Shown here: in pieces, positions 10,405 through 19,404 of the stretch | Numbering within the stretch: the stretch's first letter is position 1 | Layout: each line of letters starts with the position of its first letter | Assembly (NCBI RefSeq): GCF_004402375.1 | Contig: NZ_SOGJ01000015.1 | Coordinates: 164,007 to 228,006, forward strand | Reading direction: 5' to 3' | DNA length: 64,000 bases | Source: Cryobacterium breve | GTDB taxonomy: Bacteria > Actinomycetota > Actinomycetes > Actinomycetales > Microbacteriaceae | Made by a program: the position numbers and the translations under genes | Notes under the pieces: model-generated | Database searches by the model: none | What the model was told of the DNA's origin: nothing | What the model saw: the letters and a program-made list of their open reading frames with translations, nothing else

Positions 10405-11409
10405 ATGGTCATGTCCGGCAGTGCAGAACGAATTCTCTTCGTGCACGACCGCCCGGGCCAGGAATCCCTCCTGACCGGAGGAACCATTGCCCGCCTCCGC
10501 TCCTGCGGCTCCGAGGTGCTCGTGCTGTTCGGCACCGTAGCGGACGACGACCACGCCGACGACGCCGTTCGCTCGGCGATGGCGGCCCTCGACGTGAGCG
10601 ATTGGCGGATGCTGCCCGCGGCACCCAGTGCAGCCTCGCCCTCCGTCCACCACCGACAGCGCCTGGCCGAAGCCGTTGCCGAAGCCCTCGGCGAGATGCA
10701 GGCCACCGCCCTCGTGATCGGCGCCGAGGATGAGGCACTGTTCGCCGCTGCCGCCGGGGCCGCGGGCAGCCTGGGGGTGCCCGTGTTCGTCAGCCGGCGG
10801 GTGACCGACGCCGTCGGGCAGCGCATTGTCGCCATCGATGTGAGCGACCAGGTCGATCAGAAGCTGCTGGCGATCGCGGCGTACCGGCACCGCTGGCGCG
10901 TCACCGGGCATACGGTCGAACCCGTCGACGCCGACCCACCGCCGCAGTCGACCGACCTGTCCGTCACGATCGGCGGCACTGAGACCTATCAGACCCTGCC
11001 AGCGGCGCACGCTCCCGCCGCGGAGGCCCCGGGCGGGTTCCCCGGCCGTGCGCCGGCGGCAGGCGTCGCGTTCCTGACGGGAGCCGGGTTCGGCGTCCTC
11101 GGCACGATCGCCCACCAGGCCACTCTTCCGATTGGTCCCGTGACGGTCCCGATCGGGCTGATCCTGGCCCTCGCCGGCGTGACGGCACTCCTGGCCGGCC
11201 TGCGGCTGGTGCTCGGGGACCGGATGATCGTCGTCTTCTGTGCGATCGGACTCCTCGGCACCATCTTCATCCTGTCGCTGCGCAGCGCCGGCGGCTCCGT
11301 GCTGGTGCCCGAGGGGCTGCCGGGAATGGTCTGGACGGTCGGGCCCACCCTGGTCGCCACGATCGTGTTGGCCTGGCCCCGAATCCCGGCCCGACCGGGG
11401 ACGGCATAG
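10405..11409 (+). CDS. Degenerate MshB/PIG-L-like domain fused to a four-helix membrane domain
   Basis: Residues 1 to about 195 follow the MshB/LmbE fold: RILFVHDRPGQES and the next GGTIARLRSCG align with the MshB N-terminus. However, the metal site AHPDD has become DRPGQ, and the later GHPDH histidines are absent, so deacetylase activity is very unlikely. Residues about 220–330 contain roughly four membrane helices. The position just before fdxA and dapC is where mshB lies in mycobacteria, so it is probably the mshB-locus gene turned pseudoenzyme or membrane sensor. ATG 10405 has GGAG seven bases upstream; a second ATG at 10411 is possible. Confidence 0.75.
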   Translation: MVMSGSAERILFVHDRPGQESLLTGGTIARLRSCGSEVLVLFGTVADDDHADDAVRSAMAALDVSDWRMLPAAPSAASPSVHHRQRLAEAVAEALGEMQATALVIGAEDEALFAAAAGAAGSLGVPVFVSRRVTDAVGQRIVAIDVSDQVDQKLLAIAAYRHRWRVTGHTVEPVDADPPPQSTDLSVTIGGTETYQTLPAAHAPAAEAPGGFPGRAPAAGVAFLTGAGFGVLGTIAHQATLPIGPVTVPIGLILALAGVTALLAGLRLVLGDRMIVVFCAIGLLGTIFILSLRSAGGSVLVPEGLPGMVWTVGPTLVATIVLAWPRIPARPGTA

Positions 11410-11443
11410 ACTGGATATTCGCTCGTGAAGGGAGCCCTCCAAC

Positions 11444-11761
11444 GTGACATACGTCATTGCATTGCCGTGCGTCGATGTGAAGGACCGCGCCTGCGTTGAC
11501 GAATGTCCGGTCGACTGCATCTACGAGGGTGACCGCTCGCTCTACATCCACCCCGATGAGTGCGTGGACTGCGGCGCCTGCGAGCCGGTCTGCCCGGTTG
11601 AGGCCATCTACTACGAAGACGACGTTCCCGAGCAGTGGGCCGAGTACTACAAGGCGAATGTCGAGTTCTTCGACGACATCGGATCGCCCGGCGGTGCAGC
11701 CAAGATCGGCGTGATCCACAAGGACCACCCGATCATCGCCGTGCTGCCGCCGCAGGTCTGA
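11444..11761 (+). CDS. fdxA: 7Fe ferredoxin FdxA
   Basis: The 105-residue ferredoxin has all cluster cysteines of the [3Fe-4S][4Fe-4S] type: C9, C17 and C50 for the 3Fe cluster and C21, C40, C43 and C46 for the 4Fe cluster, with an extra C25. The N-terminus MTYVIALPCVDVKDRACVD and the tail SPGGAAKIG match actinobacterial FdxA/FdxC. It is a cytoplasmic electron carrier. A GTG start preceded by GAAGGGAG was used. dapC begins six bases after its stop, the same order as in mycobacteria. Confidence 0.96.
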   Translation: MTYVIALPCVDVKDRACVDECPVDCIYEGDRSLYIHPDECVDCGACEPVCPVEAIYYEDDVPEQWAEYYKANVEFFDDIGSPGGAAKIGVIHKDHPIIAVLPPQV

Positions 11762-11767
11762 TCCGTC

Positions 11768-12871
11768 GTGCTCAAACCGCTCCCCGATTATCCGTGGGAC
11801 CAGATGATCCCCTTCGCCAACCGGGCCCGGGCGCATGAGGGCGGCATCGTCGATCTATCGATCGGCTCTCCGGTGGATCCGACTCCCGAGGTCATCCGCG
11901 ACGCCCTGTCCCACGCGACTGACGCTCACGCCTACCCGCAGACCGCCGGCACACCGGAGCTGCAGCAAGCGATCATCGACTGGTATGAGCGCCGCCGCGG
12001 CGTGACCGGCCTCTCCCCACAGAACGTGCTGCCGACCATCGGTTCCAAGGAGATGGTGGCCCTGCTGCCGTTCATGCTCGGGTTCGGCAAGGGCGACACA
12101 ATCGTGCATCCGCTCGCCGCCTACCCGACGTACAGCATCGGCGCGTCCATGGCCGGCGCCGACGCGCTCGCCGCCGACGACCCGGCCGACTGGCCCTCGT
12201 CGACGAAACTGATCTGGCTGAACAGTCCGGGCAACCCGGACGGACGCGTGCTGTCGGTCGACGAGCTGCGGGCCGCCGTCGCCCGCGCGCGGGAACTGGG
12301 TGCGGTGATTGTCTCCGACGAGTGCTACGCCGAACTCGGCTGGACTGACGGTTGGGAGACCCAGCCGACCCCCAGCATCCTGGACCCGCGCGTGATCGGG
12401 CAGGACCGCCACAATGTGCTCGCGCTGTACTCCCTGAGCAAGCAGTCGAACATGGCCGGCTATCGCGGGGCGTTCGCGGCGGGTTGCTCGGAGCTGCTCG
12501 CCCGGGTGGTCACCGTGCGCAAACACGCCGGGCTGATGCTTCCCGCGCCGCTGCAGGCCGCCATGGTGGCCGCGCTCAGTGACGACGAGCACGTCGCCGT
12601 TCAGCGCCGGCGCTACCAAGCACGCCGCGAGGTTCTGCTGCCCGCGCTGGTCGCGGCGGGGTTCCGCATCACTCGCAGCGAGGCCGGTCTGTACCTCTGG
12701 GCCACCGAGGGGCGCCCCGCCTGGGAATCGATCGGCAGGCTCGCCGACCGGGGCATCCTCGCCGGACCGGGGCCGTTCTACGGGCACGGCTACCCTCAAC
12801 ACGTTCGCTTCTCGCTCACCGCGACGGATGAACGCATCGCGGCTGCCGCGGCCCGGTTGTACGCCGGGTAG
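11768..12871 (+). CDS. dapC: N-succinyldiaminopimelate aminotransferase DapC
   Basis: The 367-residue PLP enzyme of fold type I transfers an amino group to N-succinyl-2-amino-6-ketopimelate in the succinylase branch of lysine/diaminopimelate synthesis. It has the family opening LPDYPWDQMIPF, LSIGSPVDPTP, the substrate-loop region WLNSPGNPDGR and the PLP lysine in SLSKQSNMAGYR. GTG 11768 follows the fdxA stop by six bases, implying one transcript. dapD and dapE of the same pathway lie about 5 kb downstream. Annotation as a general aminotransferase is the only alternative. Confidence 0.93.
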   Translation: MLKPLPDYPWDQMIPFANRARAHEGGIVDLSIGSPVDPTPEVIRDALSHATDAHAYPQTAGTPELQQAIIDWYERRRGVTGLSPQNVLPTIGSKEMVALLPFMLGFGKGDTIVHPLAAYPTYSIGASMAGADALAADDPADWPSSTKLIWLNSPGNPDGRVLSVDELRAAVARARELGAVIVSDECYAELGWTDGWETQPTPSILDPRVIGQDRHNVLALYSLSKQSNMAGYRGAFAAGCSELLARVVTVRKHAGLMLPAPLQAAMVAALSDDEHVAVQRRRYQARREVLLPALVAAGFRITRSEAGLYLWATEGRPAWESIGRLADRGILAGPGPFYGHGYPQHVRFSLTATDERIAAAAARLYAG

Positions 12872-12946
12872 GTCCCCAGATCTCGCTTTGTCAATTCCCT
12901 CCAAGGAGAAGTTGGCATTCTTGGCGGATGCAACAGTAGGCGGCTG

Positions 12947-12959
12947 AGCCTATTAGGCT
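12947..12959. repeat. 13-bp palindrome upstream of gltA
   Basis: AGCCTATTAGGCT is a perfect inverted repeat about a central T. It could be an operator or belong to the gltA control region; no regulator is identified. Confidence 0.4.
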
Positions 12960-12994
12960 GTACCCGCGTTGACGTCTCCAGACACATCGGTGTG

Positions 12995-13012
12995 CTGTGG
13001 CCAATGCCACAG
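12995..13012. promoter_or_regulatory. CRP/GlxR-like palindrome upstream of gltA
   Basis: CTGTGGCCAATGCCACAG is a perfect 7-4-7 palindrome. Its core TGTGG-N6-CCACA resembles the CRP-family consensus TGTGA-N6-TCACA with one symmetric change. It lies 66 bases before the chosen gltA start. GlxR control of gltA is known in Corynebacterium, so a cAMP-dependent operator is plausible. Confidence 0.5.
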
Positions 13013-13078
13013 ACGGTCAGCCACCAGACGGTTAGGTAGTGATATTCAGTGACACTCAGTCAGACCCAGGGAGCCGCC

Positions 13079-14389
13079 GTGAGCGACATCGCCGAGCTAA
13101 CGCCATCCATCGAACCCAAGCAGGCGACTCTGTCCTTCCCGGGCGGATCCGCCGACTTCCCGATCGTGCGCGGCACGGCCGGCGCCTCCGGCATTGACAT
13201 TTCGACTCTGACCCGCAAGTCGGGCCTGATCACCCTCGACTCCGGGTTTGTGAACACCGCCGCCACGCGGTCGGCCATCACGTTCATCGACGGCGAGAGG
13301 GGCATCCTTCGCTACCGGGGCTATCCGATCGAGCAGATCGCCCAGAACTCAAACTTCCTCGAAACCGCCTGGCTGCTGATCTACGGCTCTCTGCCCACCG
13401 CCAGCGAACTCGGGGCCTTCGACACGCGCATCCGTCGGCACACCCTGCTGCACGAAGACCTGCGTCGCCTGTTCGATGTGCTGCCGTACAACGCGCACCC
13501 GATGGCGGTGCTCTCCGCCGGCACCTCGGCGCTGGCCGCGTACTACCAGGACTCTCTCGACCCCAACGACCCGGAGCAGGTCGAGCTCGCCACGGTGCAC
13601 CTGCTCTCCAAGCTTCCGGTGATGGCGGCATACGCCTACAAGAAGAGCATCGGCCAAGCATTCCTCTACCCCGATAACTCGCTCGGCTACGTGGACAACT
13701 TCCTGCGCCTCATCTTCGGTACCCTCGCCGAACCCTACGAGGTGGACCCGGTCGTCAGCAAGGCACTCGAACGCCTGCTGATGCTGCACGAAGACCACGA
13801 GCAGAATGCGTCGACCTCGACCGTTCGCCTGGTCGGATCCACCGAGGCGAATCTGTTCGCATCGGTCTCCGCGGGCATCAACGCTCTGTCCGGTCCGCTA
13901 CACGGTGGCGCTAACGAGGCCGTGCTCAAGATGCTCGGTGAGATCAAGGCATCCGGCGAAGGCGTGGAGAAGTTCGTCGAGCGGGTCAAGAACAAGGAGC
14001 AGGGCGTGCGCCTGATGGGCTTCGGCCACCGGGTGTACAAGAACTACGATCCCCGGGCGACCCTTGTCAAGGAGAGCGCCGACGAGGTGCTCGCCGCCCT
14101 GGGTGTCAAGGACGACCTGCTCGATATCGCCAAAGAACTCGAGCACATCGCGCTCAACGACGACTACTTTCAGGAGCGCAAGCTCTACCCGAACGTGGAC
14201 TTCTACACGGGCGTCATTTACAAGGCGATGGGCTTCCCGACCAGCATGTTCACCGTGCTCTTCGCGATCGGTCGCCTGCCCGGCTGGGTAGCGCACTGGC
14301 GCGAAATGAACGAGGACCCAACGACCAAGATCGGTCGCCCCCAGCAGCTCTACATCGGTTCGCCGGCCCGCGACTTCCCGCGCCGCTAG
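13079..14389 (+). CDS. gltA: Citrate synthase
   Basis: The 436-residue type II-like citrate synthase condenses oxaloacetate and acetyl-CoA. Visible motifs include the active-site histidine regions GPLHGGAN and MGFGHRVYKNYDPR, and the aspartate region NVDFYTGVIY. GTG at 13079 was chosen because AGGGAG sits five bases upstream and the resulting length fits the family; an earlier in-frame GTG at 13049 has no ribosome-binding site. A CRP-like palindrome lies upstream. The gene is monocistronic, with a repeat element between it and the convergent acylase gene. Confidence 0.96.
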   Translation: MSDIAELTPSIEPKQATLSFPGGSADFPIVRGTAGASGIDISTLTRKSGLITLDSGFVNTAATRSAITFIDGERGILRYRGYPIEQIAQNSNFLETAWLLIYGSLPTASELGAFDTRIRRHTLLHEDLRRLFDVLPYNAHPMAVLSAGTSALAAYYQDSLDPNDPEQVELATVHLLSKLPVMAAYAYKKSIGQAFLYPDNSLGYVDNFLRLIFGTLAEPYEVDPVVSKALERLLMLHEDHEQNASTSTVRLVGSTEANLFASVSAGINALSGPLHGGANEAVLKMLGEIKASGEGVEKFVERVKNKEQGVRLMGFGHRVYKNYDPRATLVKESADEVLAALGVKDDLLDIAKELEHIALNDDYFQERKLYPNVDFYTGVIYKAMGFPTSMFTVLFAIGRLPGWVAHWREMNEDPTTKIGRPQQLYIGSPARDFPRR

Positions 14390-14422
14390 ATCGCGCCACG
14401 CGCCACTCGCCCGGGCGTGGTT

Positions 14423-14519
14423 GTCGAACCAATTCGACGGAGATTTTCCGGAAAGAGACGGTTTTCGGGCTGTTTGGGGCAACTGCGGGCAGAATCTCCG
14501 TCGATCTCGTTGGGGCGAC
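14423..14519. repeat. Dispersed palindromic element, copy 1
   Basis: A 97-bp element with inverted ends (GACGGAGATT near the left, AATCTCCGTC near the right) lies between convergent gltA and the acylase gene. A second copy occurs inverted at 54307–54400; 24 bases at one end are identical between them. It may form a large cruciform or hairpin and act as a two-way terminator. Confidence 0.8.
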
Positions 14520-14564
14520 GGAGGATGAGACCAACGAGGGGGCCGGGTTTGGGGCCTGCCCCCT

Positions 14565-17231
14565 CTACTCGGGCCGGAGCAGCAGCGTGTGGGTCGCGGC
14601 CTGCTTCACAGCGGCCAGGGAGAACAGCCAGGGGCGGGTGCGGTTCTCCTGCCAGAGCTGGGTTTGATCGTCGTAGTTCGGGTGGAACGCGTGTCCCGAG
14701 CTGCCGGTCAGGTTGAGCCAGCTGGAGTCGTCCCAGTCCGCCAGGCTGACCACCTGCCGCATCGACGGCACCCAGTCCACGGTGTAGCCGGCGGTGGCAT
14801 CCCAGCCGACGGCGTCGATCACGCTGGAGCCGCCTGCGACCTCATACGGTCCCCGGTTGAACAGCCACTCCAGCGGTGCGATCCCCGACTCCCCGAAGCT
14901 GGCGTGCGTCACCTCGAGAGTGTGGATCCGACCCCATTCCCAGCCGGCGACATCCGCGCCCATCAACTTCTCGCCCTCGGCGGCGGCCCGGGCGAGCACC
15001 CGTTTCAGCATGCTGTCGCGGCCGCTGGAGCCGATCCGGTCGCTGCTCCACCACGGTGACTCCGGGACGTCCAGAAGGGCGATCACGACGGCGAAGGAGC
15101 GGTCACCGCCGGTGAACGCGGTGCCCTCCGGCAGTTTCTGGTCGAACATGACCGCGAGCAGGTTGCGCCAGACGATGTTGAAGTATGCGGCGGGGGCGCT
15201 GTCGGCGTCGAGGTGGTAGTCCCAGCCGTCGAACAGGGCAACCGCGTCGCGGGTCGGGCCGGTCGTCTCGATGCCCTGCAGCACCGGCACCAGCGCTGCC
15301 GCCAGAGGACTGTAGGTGTCACCTTGGATCTCGCTCATCACCGCTGTCGTGACGGGGGTGCCGGAGTCGATGCGCGCCTGAAGCCGCCGGGTGATCTCGG
15401 CGGCGCGGTAGCCGAGATCCCAGTCCTTGGTGATCAGGTAGGGGTAGTCCGGGCCGACGGGGGAGTTGTTCGCCGTCACGATGAAGCCACTGGGCGGGTT
15501 GAAGGTCTGCGGCAGCGCGTCGAACGGGATGTAGCCGTCCCAGCCGTAGTCGCTCGTCCAGCCGGGCACGGGCACGGTGCCGTCGCCCGCCCGGCGGATC
15601 GGGATCAGCCCCGGTGCCTGGTAGCCGATATTGCCGTCGACATCGGCATAGACGAGGTTCTGTGACGGCACGTCGAACAGCTCGGCCGCCTGACGGAAGC
15701 TCGCCCAATCGGTCGCCGCTCCGAGCGCGAAAACAGCGGATGCCGTGCGCCCGGGAGTCAGGGCCGTCCACTGCAGCGAGAGCGCGTAGGCGGGGGACTC
15801 GGCGGCGGCCCCGCTGGCACCCGGTTCCGCCGTGGCATTCGTCCCCGCTCCCTCGGCCGCAGCATCCGCCGCCGGCAGGTCGATCGCCGCCGGAAAGTCG
15901 TTCGCGATCGCCGGGAACACCGTGCCGCCCAGCCCGCTGACGATCGGACCGTGCTCGGTAGCCCGGATCTCGATCCGAACCGGGTCCCCGCCGGCGACCG
16001 AGATGGTCTCGCTCCGCCGCAGCAGGGGCTTTTGCGCTCCGTCGTGCTCGTAGGTGTCCCCGGTGACCTTCTCCAGGTAGAGGTCGGCGACATCCGGCCC
16101 GAGGTTGGTTAATCCCCACGCGACCTTCGCGTTATGGCCGATGATGACGCCGGGCAGGCCGGAGAAGCCGTAGCCGGCCAGATCGAACGGGCAGTCCGCG
16201 CTCACGGTGCGGCAGCGCAACCCCACCTGATACCAGACCGACGGCATGACGGCACCGAGGTGCGGGTCGTTCGCGAGGAGCGGCTCACCGGTGTCGGTGT
16301 GTTCGCCGGCCACCACCCAAGAGTTGGACCCGATTTCGCCTCCGGCCGGGCCGAGCAGCTCGGGCACGCCTATGAGTGTGGCGCGCAGGTCCGTGAGTGA
16401 GGATGCCAGGGCCGATTGGGCGGGAGTTCCCGGCAGCGCGGGAAGGAGGGAGGCTGGTGCCGAGACCGCCGTGTCCGCCTCCGCCTGTACCGCCCCGCCG
16501 GCCGGGTCCGGCGCCCCGTCGACGATGGTCGGGTGGGCCGCGAAAGGGTACGACGGATGCAGCAGCGCGATTTCCGCAGGACTGTAACTGTCCGACAGCA
16601 GCGCCCGGTCGATCTCGTCGTCGAGGTTCGAGCGCAGGTCCCAAGCCATCGCCTTCAGCCAGGCCACCGAGTCGGCCGGGGTCCACGGCTCGGGGGTGTA
16701 GCCGGGATTCTGCAGCCCCAGGGCCGCGTATTCGAGTGAGAGGTCAGGGCCGGAGTGCGTGGCCAGATAGGCGTTCACGCCGTCCGCGTAGGCCTGGTAA
16801 TAACTGGCGGTGACCGGGTCGAGCAGTGCGACTTCCTGCTCGGCGACCGCCCGCCAGCCCAGCGTGCGGATGAAGGTGTCGGTCGCCACCTGGCTCTCGC
16901 CGAAGAGTTCGGCCAGCCGCCCGCTCGTCACATGCCGGCGGAAGTCCATCTCCCAGAAGCGGTCCTGGGCGTGCACGTACCCCTCGGCCCGGAACAGGTC
17001 GCCGGCGGTGTCGGCCAAAATCTGGGGAATGCCGGCCTCATCCCGGTACACCGTGACGTCGGCGCCGAGGCCAGGCAGTCGGGCCTCACCGGCGAATTGA
17101 GGGAAGGAGCGGGTCACGGTCCAGATGCCGGTACCGACGCCAGCCAGCATCAGGGTCAGGATCACGGCCACAGTGATCAGGGCCGGCCCGACCCGGCGGT
17201 GGCGTTTGCTGCGCGGTGCGTCGGTTCCCAC
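14565..17231 (-). CDS. Penicillin acylase family protein (Ntn hydrolase, S45)
   Basis: This 888-residue protein has an N-terminal signal-anchor helix (VGPALITVAVILTLMLAGVG) after a basic stretch, then the alpha-chain opening (VYRDEAGIPQILADT, AEGYVHAQDRFWEMDFRR). It continues with GSNSWVV, in which Ser302 should become the N-terminal nucleophile after autocleavage. LLANDPHL follows as in the family. Such enzymes hydrolyse amides, including N-acyl homoserine lactones and beta-lactams, but the natural substrate cannot be told. AAAGGAG five bases before the GTG fixes the start. It is transcribed alone and is likely active outside the membrane. Confidence 0.92.
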   Translation of the reverse strand: MGTDAPRSKRHRRVGPALITVAVILTLMLAGVGTGIWTVTRSFPQFAGEARLPGLGADVTVYRDEAGIPQILADTAGDLFRAEGYVHAQDRFWEMDFRRHVTSGRLAELFGESQVATDTFIRTLGWRAVAEQEVALLDPVTASYYQAYADGVNAYLATHSGPDLSLEYAALGLQNPGYTPEPWTPADSVAWLKAMAWDLRSNLDDEIDRALLSDSYSPAEIALLHPSYPFAAHPTIVDGAPDPAGGAVQAEADTAVSAPASLLPALPGTPAQSALASSLTDLRATLIGVPELLGPAGGEIGSNSWVVAGEHTDTGEPLLANDPHLGAVMPSVWYQVGLRCRTVSADCPFDLAGYGFSGLPGVIIGHNAKVAWGLTNLGPDVADLYLEKVTGDTYEHDGAQKPLLRRSETISVAGGDPVRIEIRATEHGPIVSGLGGTVFPAIANDFPAAIDLPAADAAAEGAGTNATAEPGASGAAAESPAYALSLQWTALTPGRTASAVFALGAATDWASFRQAAELFDVPSQNLVYADVDGNIGYQAPGLIPIRRAGDGTVPVPGWTSDYGWDGYIPFDALPQTFNPPSGFIVTANNSPVGPDYPYLITKDWDLGYRAAEITRRLQARIDSGTPVTTAVMSEIQGDTYSPLAAALVPVLQGIETTGPTRDAVALFDGWDYHLDADSAPAAYFNIVWRNLLAVMFDQKLPEGTAFTGGDRSFAVVIALLDVPESPWWSSDRIGSSGRDSMLKRVLARAAAEGEKLMGADVAGWEWGRIHTLEVTHASFGESGIAPLEWLFNRGPYEVAGGSSVIDAVGWDATAGYTVDWVPSMRQVVSLADWDDSSWLNLTGSSGHAFHPNYDDQTQLWQENRTRPWLFSLAAVKQAATHTLLLRPE

Positions 17232-17311
17232 GTCACTCCTTTGTGACTGGCAGCGTACTCCGGGCCGGCGCGGCCGCGCGGAAAGATTCGGGCGGTCAGG
17301 CCTTCCCTGCC

Positions 17312-18292
17312 TCAGGCGTGCAGCTGGGCGTTCAAGACGATGCCGGTGCCGCTGCGCTGCAGAACCTCGACCGCACCCGAGACCGAGTTGCGGCGGAACA
17401 GCAGGTTGGCGACCCCGGAGAGCTCGACGGCCTTCACCGACTGCGTCTTCCCGTCGGCCGTGCGCGGCTGACCGGGCAGCAGTACCTTGGTGCCGGCCGT
17501 CACGTAGAGACCGGCCTCCACGACACTGTCGGCGCCGATTGAGATGCCCACCCCGGAGTTGGCGCCGAGCAGAGCCCGCTCGCCGATCGACACGCGTTCG
17601 GTGCCGCCGCCGGACAGCGTGCCCATGATCGATGCGCCACCGCCGATGTCGGCGCCGTCGCCCACGACCACTCCCTGGGAGATCCGCCCCTCGACCATCG
17701 AGACGCCCAGCGTGCCCGCGTTGAAGTTCACGAAGCCCTCGTGCATCACCGTCGTACCGGGGGAGAGGTGGGCCCCCAGGCGCACCCGGGACGCATCCGC
17801 GATCCGCACCCGGTCGGGCGTGACGTAGTTAAGCAGAGGCGGGAACTTGTCGATCCCGGTGGCGTGGATGCCGTGTCGTTGCAAGGCCGGCCGCAGGCGC
17901 GTGAAGTCGGCGGGCAGCATCGGGCCGGCGTTGGTCCAGACCACGGCGGGCAGGTGGCCGAAGATTCCGTCGAGGTTGAGGGTGTTCGGGAGGGCCAGCA
18001 GGTGCGACAGCAGGTGCAGGCGCAGGTAGGCATCCGAGGTGCCGGCGGGCGGTGTGGTGAGGTCGATCTCCACGGTGACGGCCTCGAGACGCACGGTGCG
18101 CCGTGGGTCCTCCCCAGCGAACTCCTCGAGCTCGGACGGCACGATCCAGCGGTCGCGGCCGGCCGGCAGCGGGCCGAGCTTCGGTGCCGGGAACCAGGTG
18201 TCCAGCACGGTGCCGTCGCCGGCGACGGTGGCGAGGCCGTACCCCCAGGCTGTCGAGGGGGAAACGGATGTCGGGGGTGCGGCTTCGCTCAT
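17312..18292 (-). CDS. dapD: Tetrahydrodipicolinate N-succinyltransferase DapD
   Basis: The 326-residue protein matches the actinobacterial DapD group: an N-terminal globular domain, then a left-handed beta-helix of hexapeptide repeats (about 165–290; [20 protein letters not shown]). The active-site region [12 protein letters not shown] is present. It succinylates tetrahydrodipicolinate in diaminopimelate/lysine synthesis. It is divergent from dapE, the later enzyme of the same branch, with only 17 bases between start codons. The ATG at 18292 is six bases downstream of TAACCT, so the mRNA is probably leaderless. Confidence 0.95.
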   Translation of the reverse strand: MSEAAPPTSVSPSTAWGYGLATVAGDGTVLDTWFPAPKLGPLPAGRDRWIVPSELEEFAGEDPRRTVRLEAVTVEIDLTTPPAGTSDAYLRLHLLSHLLALPNTLNLDGIFGHLPAVVWTNAGPMLPADFTRLRPALQRHGIHATGIDKFPPLLNYVTPDRVRIADASRVRLGAHLSPGTTVMHEGFVNFNAGTLGVSMVEGRISQGVVVGDGADIGGGASIMGTLSGGGTERVSIGERALLGANSGVGISIGADSVVEAGLYVTAGTKVLLPGQPRTADGKTQSVKAVELSGVANLLFRRNSVSGAVEVLQRSGTGIVLNAQLHA

Positions 18293-18309
18293 GGCTCTAG
18301 GTTAGTAGA
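18293..18309. promoter_or_regulatory. Shared symmetric −10 element for divergent leaderless dapD and dapE
   Basis: The 17 bases between the two start codons are five bases, TAGGTTA (18298–18304), five bases. Rightwards, TAGGTT ends six bases before the dapE GTG. Leftwards, TAACCT ends six bases before the dapD ATG. Both are TANNNT −10 boxes placed so that transcription starts at the start codon. Confidence 0.75.
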
Positions 18310-19404
18310 GTGCCCCAAAACTCCGTGACCCTGGACCTCTCCGCAACCTCGCTCGAGCTGACCCGCGCGCTCTGCGACATCGAGTCGGTGTCGGGGAACG
18401 AGACCACCATCGCCGATAGCGTGGAACGGGCGCTCGCCGGGTACGGGCACCTCGAGATCATCCGGGACGGCGACACCGTCGTGGCGCGCACCAACCTCGG
18501 CCGGGCCCAGCGCGTGATCATCGCCGGCCACCTCGACACGGTCCCCGTCAACGGCAACCTGCCGACCAGCTTCGAGACCATCGATGGCGTGGAGTATCTC
18601 TGGGGCCGCGGCACGGTCGATATGAAGGCTGGCGTGGCCGTCCAGCTGAAGCTTGCCGCTGAGCTCACCGCGCCCGGCGTCGATGTGACCTGGATGTGGT
18701 ACGACCACGAGGAGGTCGCCGACGACCTCAACGGCCTCGGCCGCCTCGCCCGGAACCGGCCCGATCTGTTTGAGGGCGACTTCGCCATCCTCGGCGAGCC
18801 GACCAACAGCCAGATCGAGGGTGGCTGCAATGGCAATGTGCGCATCGAGGTGCGGGCTTTCGGGCTGCGCGCGCACTCCGCCCGCAGCTGGGTTGGCGAG
18901 AACGCCATCCACAGGGCCGCCCCCATCCTCGCCATCCTGGCGGGGTACGAGGCCCGCCAGGTCGAGGTCGAGGGACTCGTCTACCGCGAGGGTCTCAACG
19001 CGGTCGGGATCAGCGGCGGCATTGCTGGCAACGTCATCCCCGACGAGTGCATGGTGCACATCAATTACCGCTTCGCGCCCAGCCGCACCTCAGCGCAGGC
19101 TGTCCAGCACCTCGAGGAGCTGTTCGACGGCTACGAGATCACGGTCGTGGACCGGGCCGAGGGTGCCCGGCCGGGCTTGGACGCCCCGCTGGCCCTGCAG
19201 TTCCTGACCGCGGTCGGTGGTGAGGCGAAGCCCAAATACGGTTGGACGGATGTCGCGCGCTTCTCCGCGCTCGGTATCCCCGCCGTCAACTACGGCCCCG
19301 GCGACCCGCTCAAGGCGCACGCCGACGACGAACGCGTCGCTGTGGCGCAGATCACGGACTGTGAGGACGGGCTCCGCGCGTGGCTGAGCGCAAGCGACCG
19401 GTAG
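18310..19404 (+). CDS. dapE: Succinyl-diaminopimelate desuccinylase DapE
   Basis: The 364-residue M20-family di-zinc hydrolase removes succinate from N-succinyl-LL-diaminopimelate. Metal ligands appear in GHLDTVPVNG (His), GTVDMKAG (bridging Asp), DHEEV (catalytic and ligand Glu) and a late His in DPLKAHADDE. GTG 18310 was chosen because the TAGGTT box lies exactly six bases upstream; a second in-frame GTG at 18325 lacks this spacing. The gene is divergent from dapD, and its last 25 bases overlap the next membrane-protein gene, so the two are co-transcribed. Confidence 0.94.
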   Translation: MPQNSVTLDLSATSLELTRALCDIESVSGNETTIADSVERALAGYGHLEIIRDGDTVVARTNLGRAQRVIIAGHLDTVPVNGNLPTSFETIDGVEYLWGRGTVDMKAGVAVQLKLAAELTAPGVDVTWMWYDHEEVADDLNGLGRLARNRPDLFEGDFAILGEPTNSQIEGGCNGNVRIEVRAFGLRAHSARSWVGENAIHRAAPILAILAGYEARQVEVEGLVYREGLNAVGISGGIAGNVIPDECMVHINYRFAPSRTSAQAVQHLEELFDGYEITVVDRAEGARPGLDAPLALQFLTAVGGEAKPKYGWTDVARFSALGIPAVNYGPGDPLKAHADDERVAVAQITDCEDGLRAWLSASDR

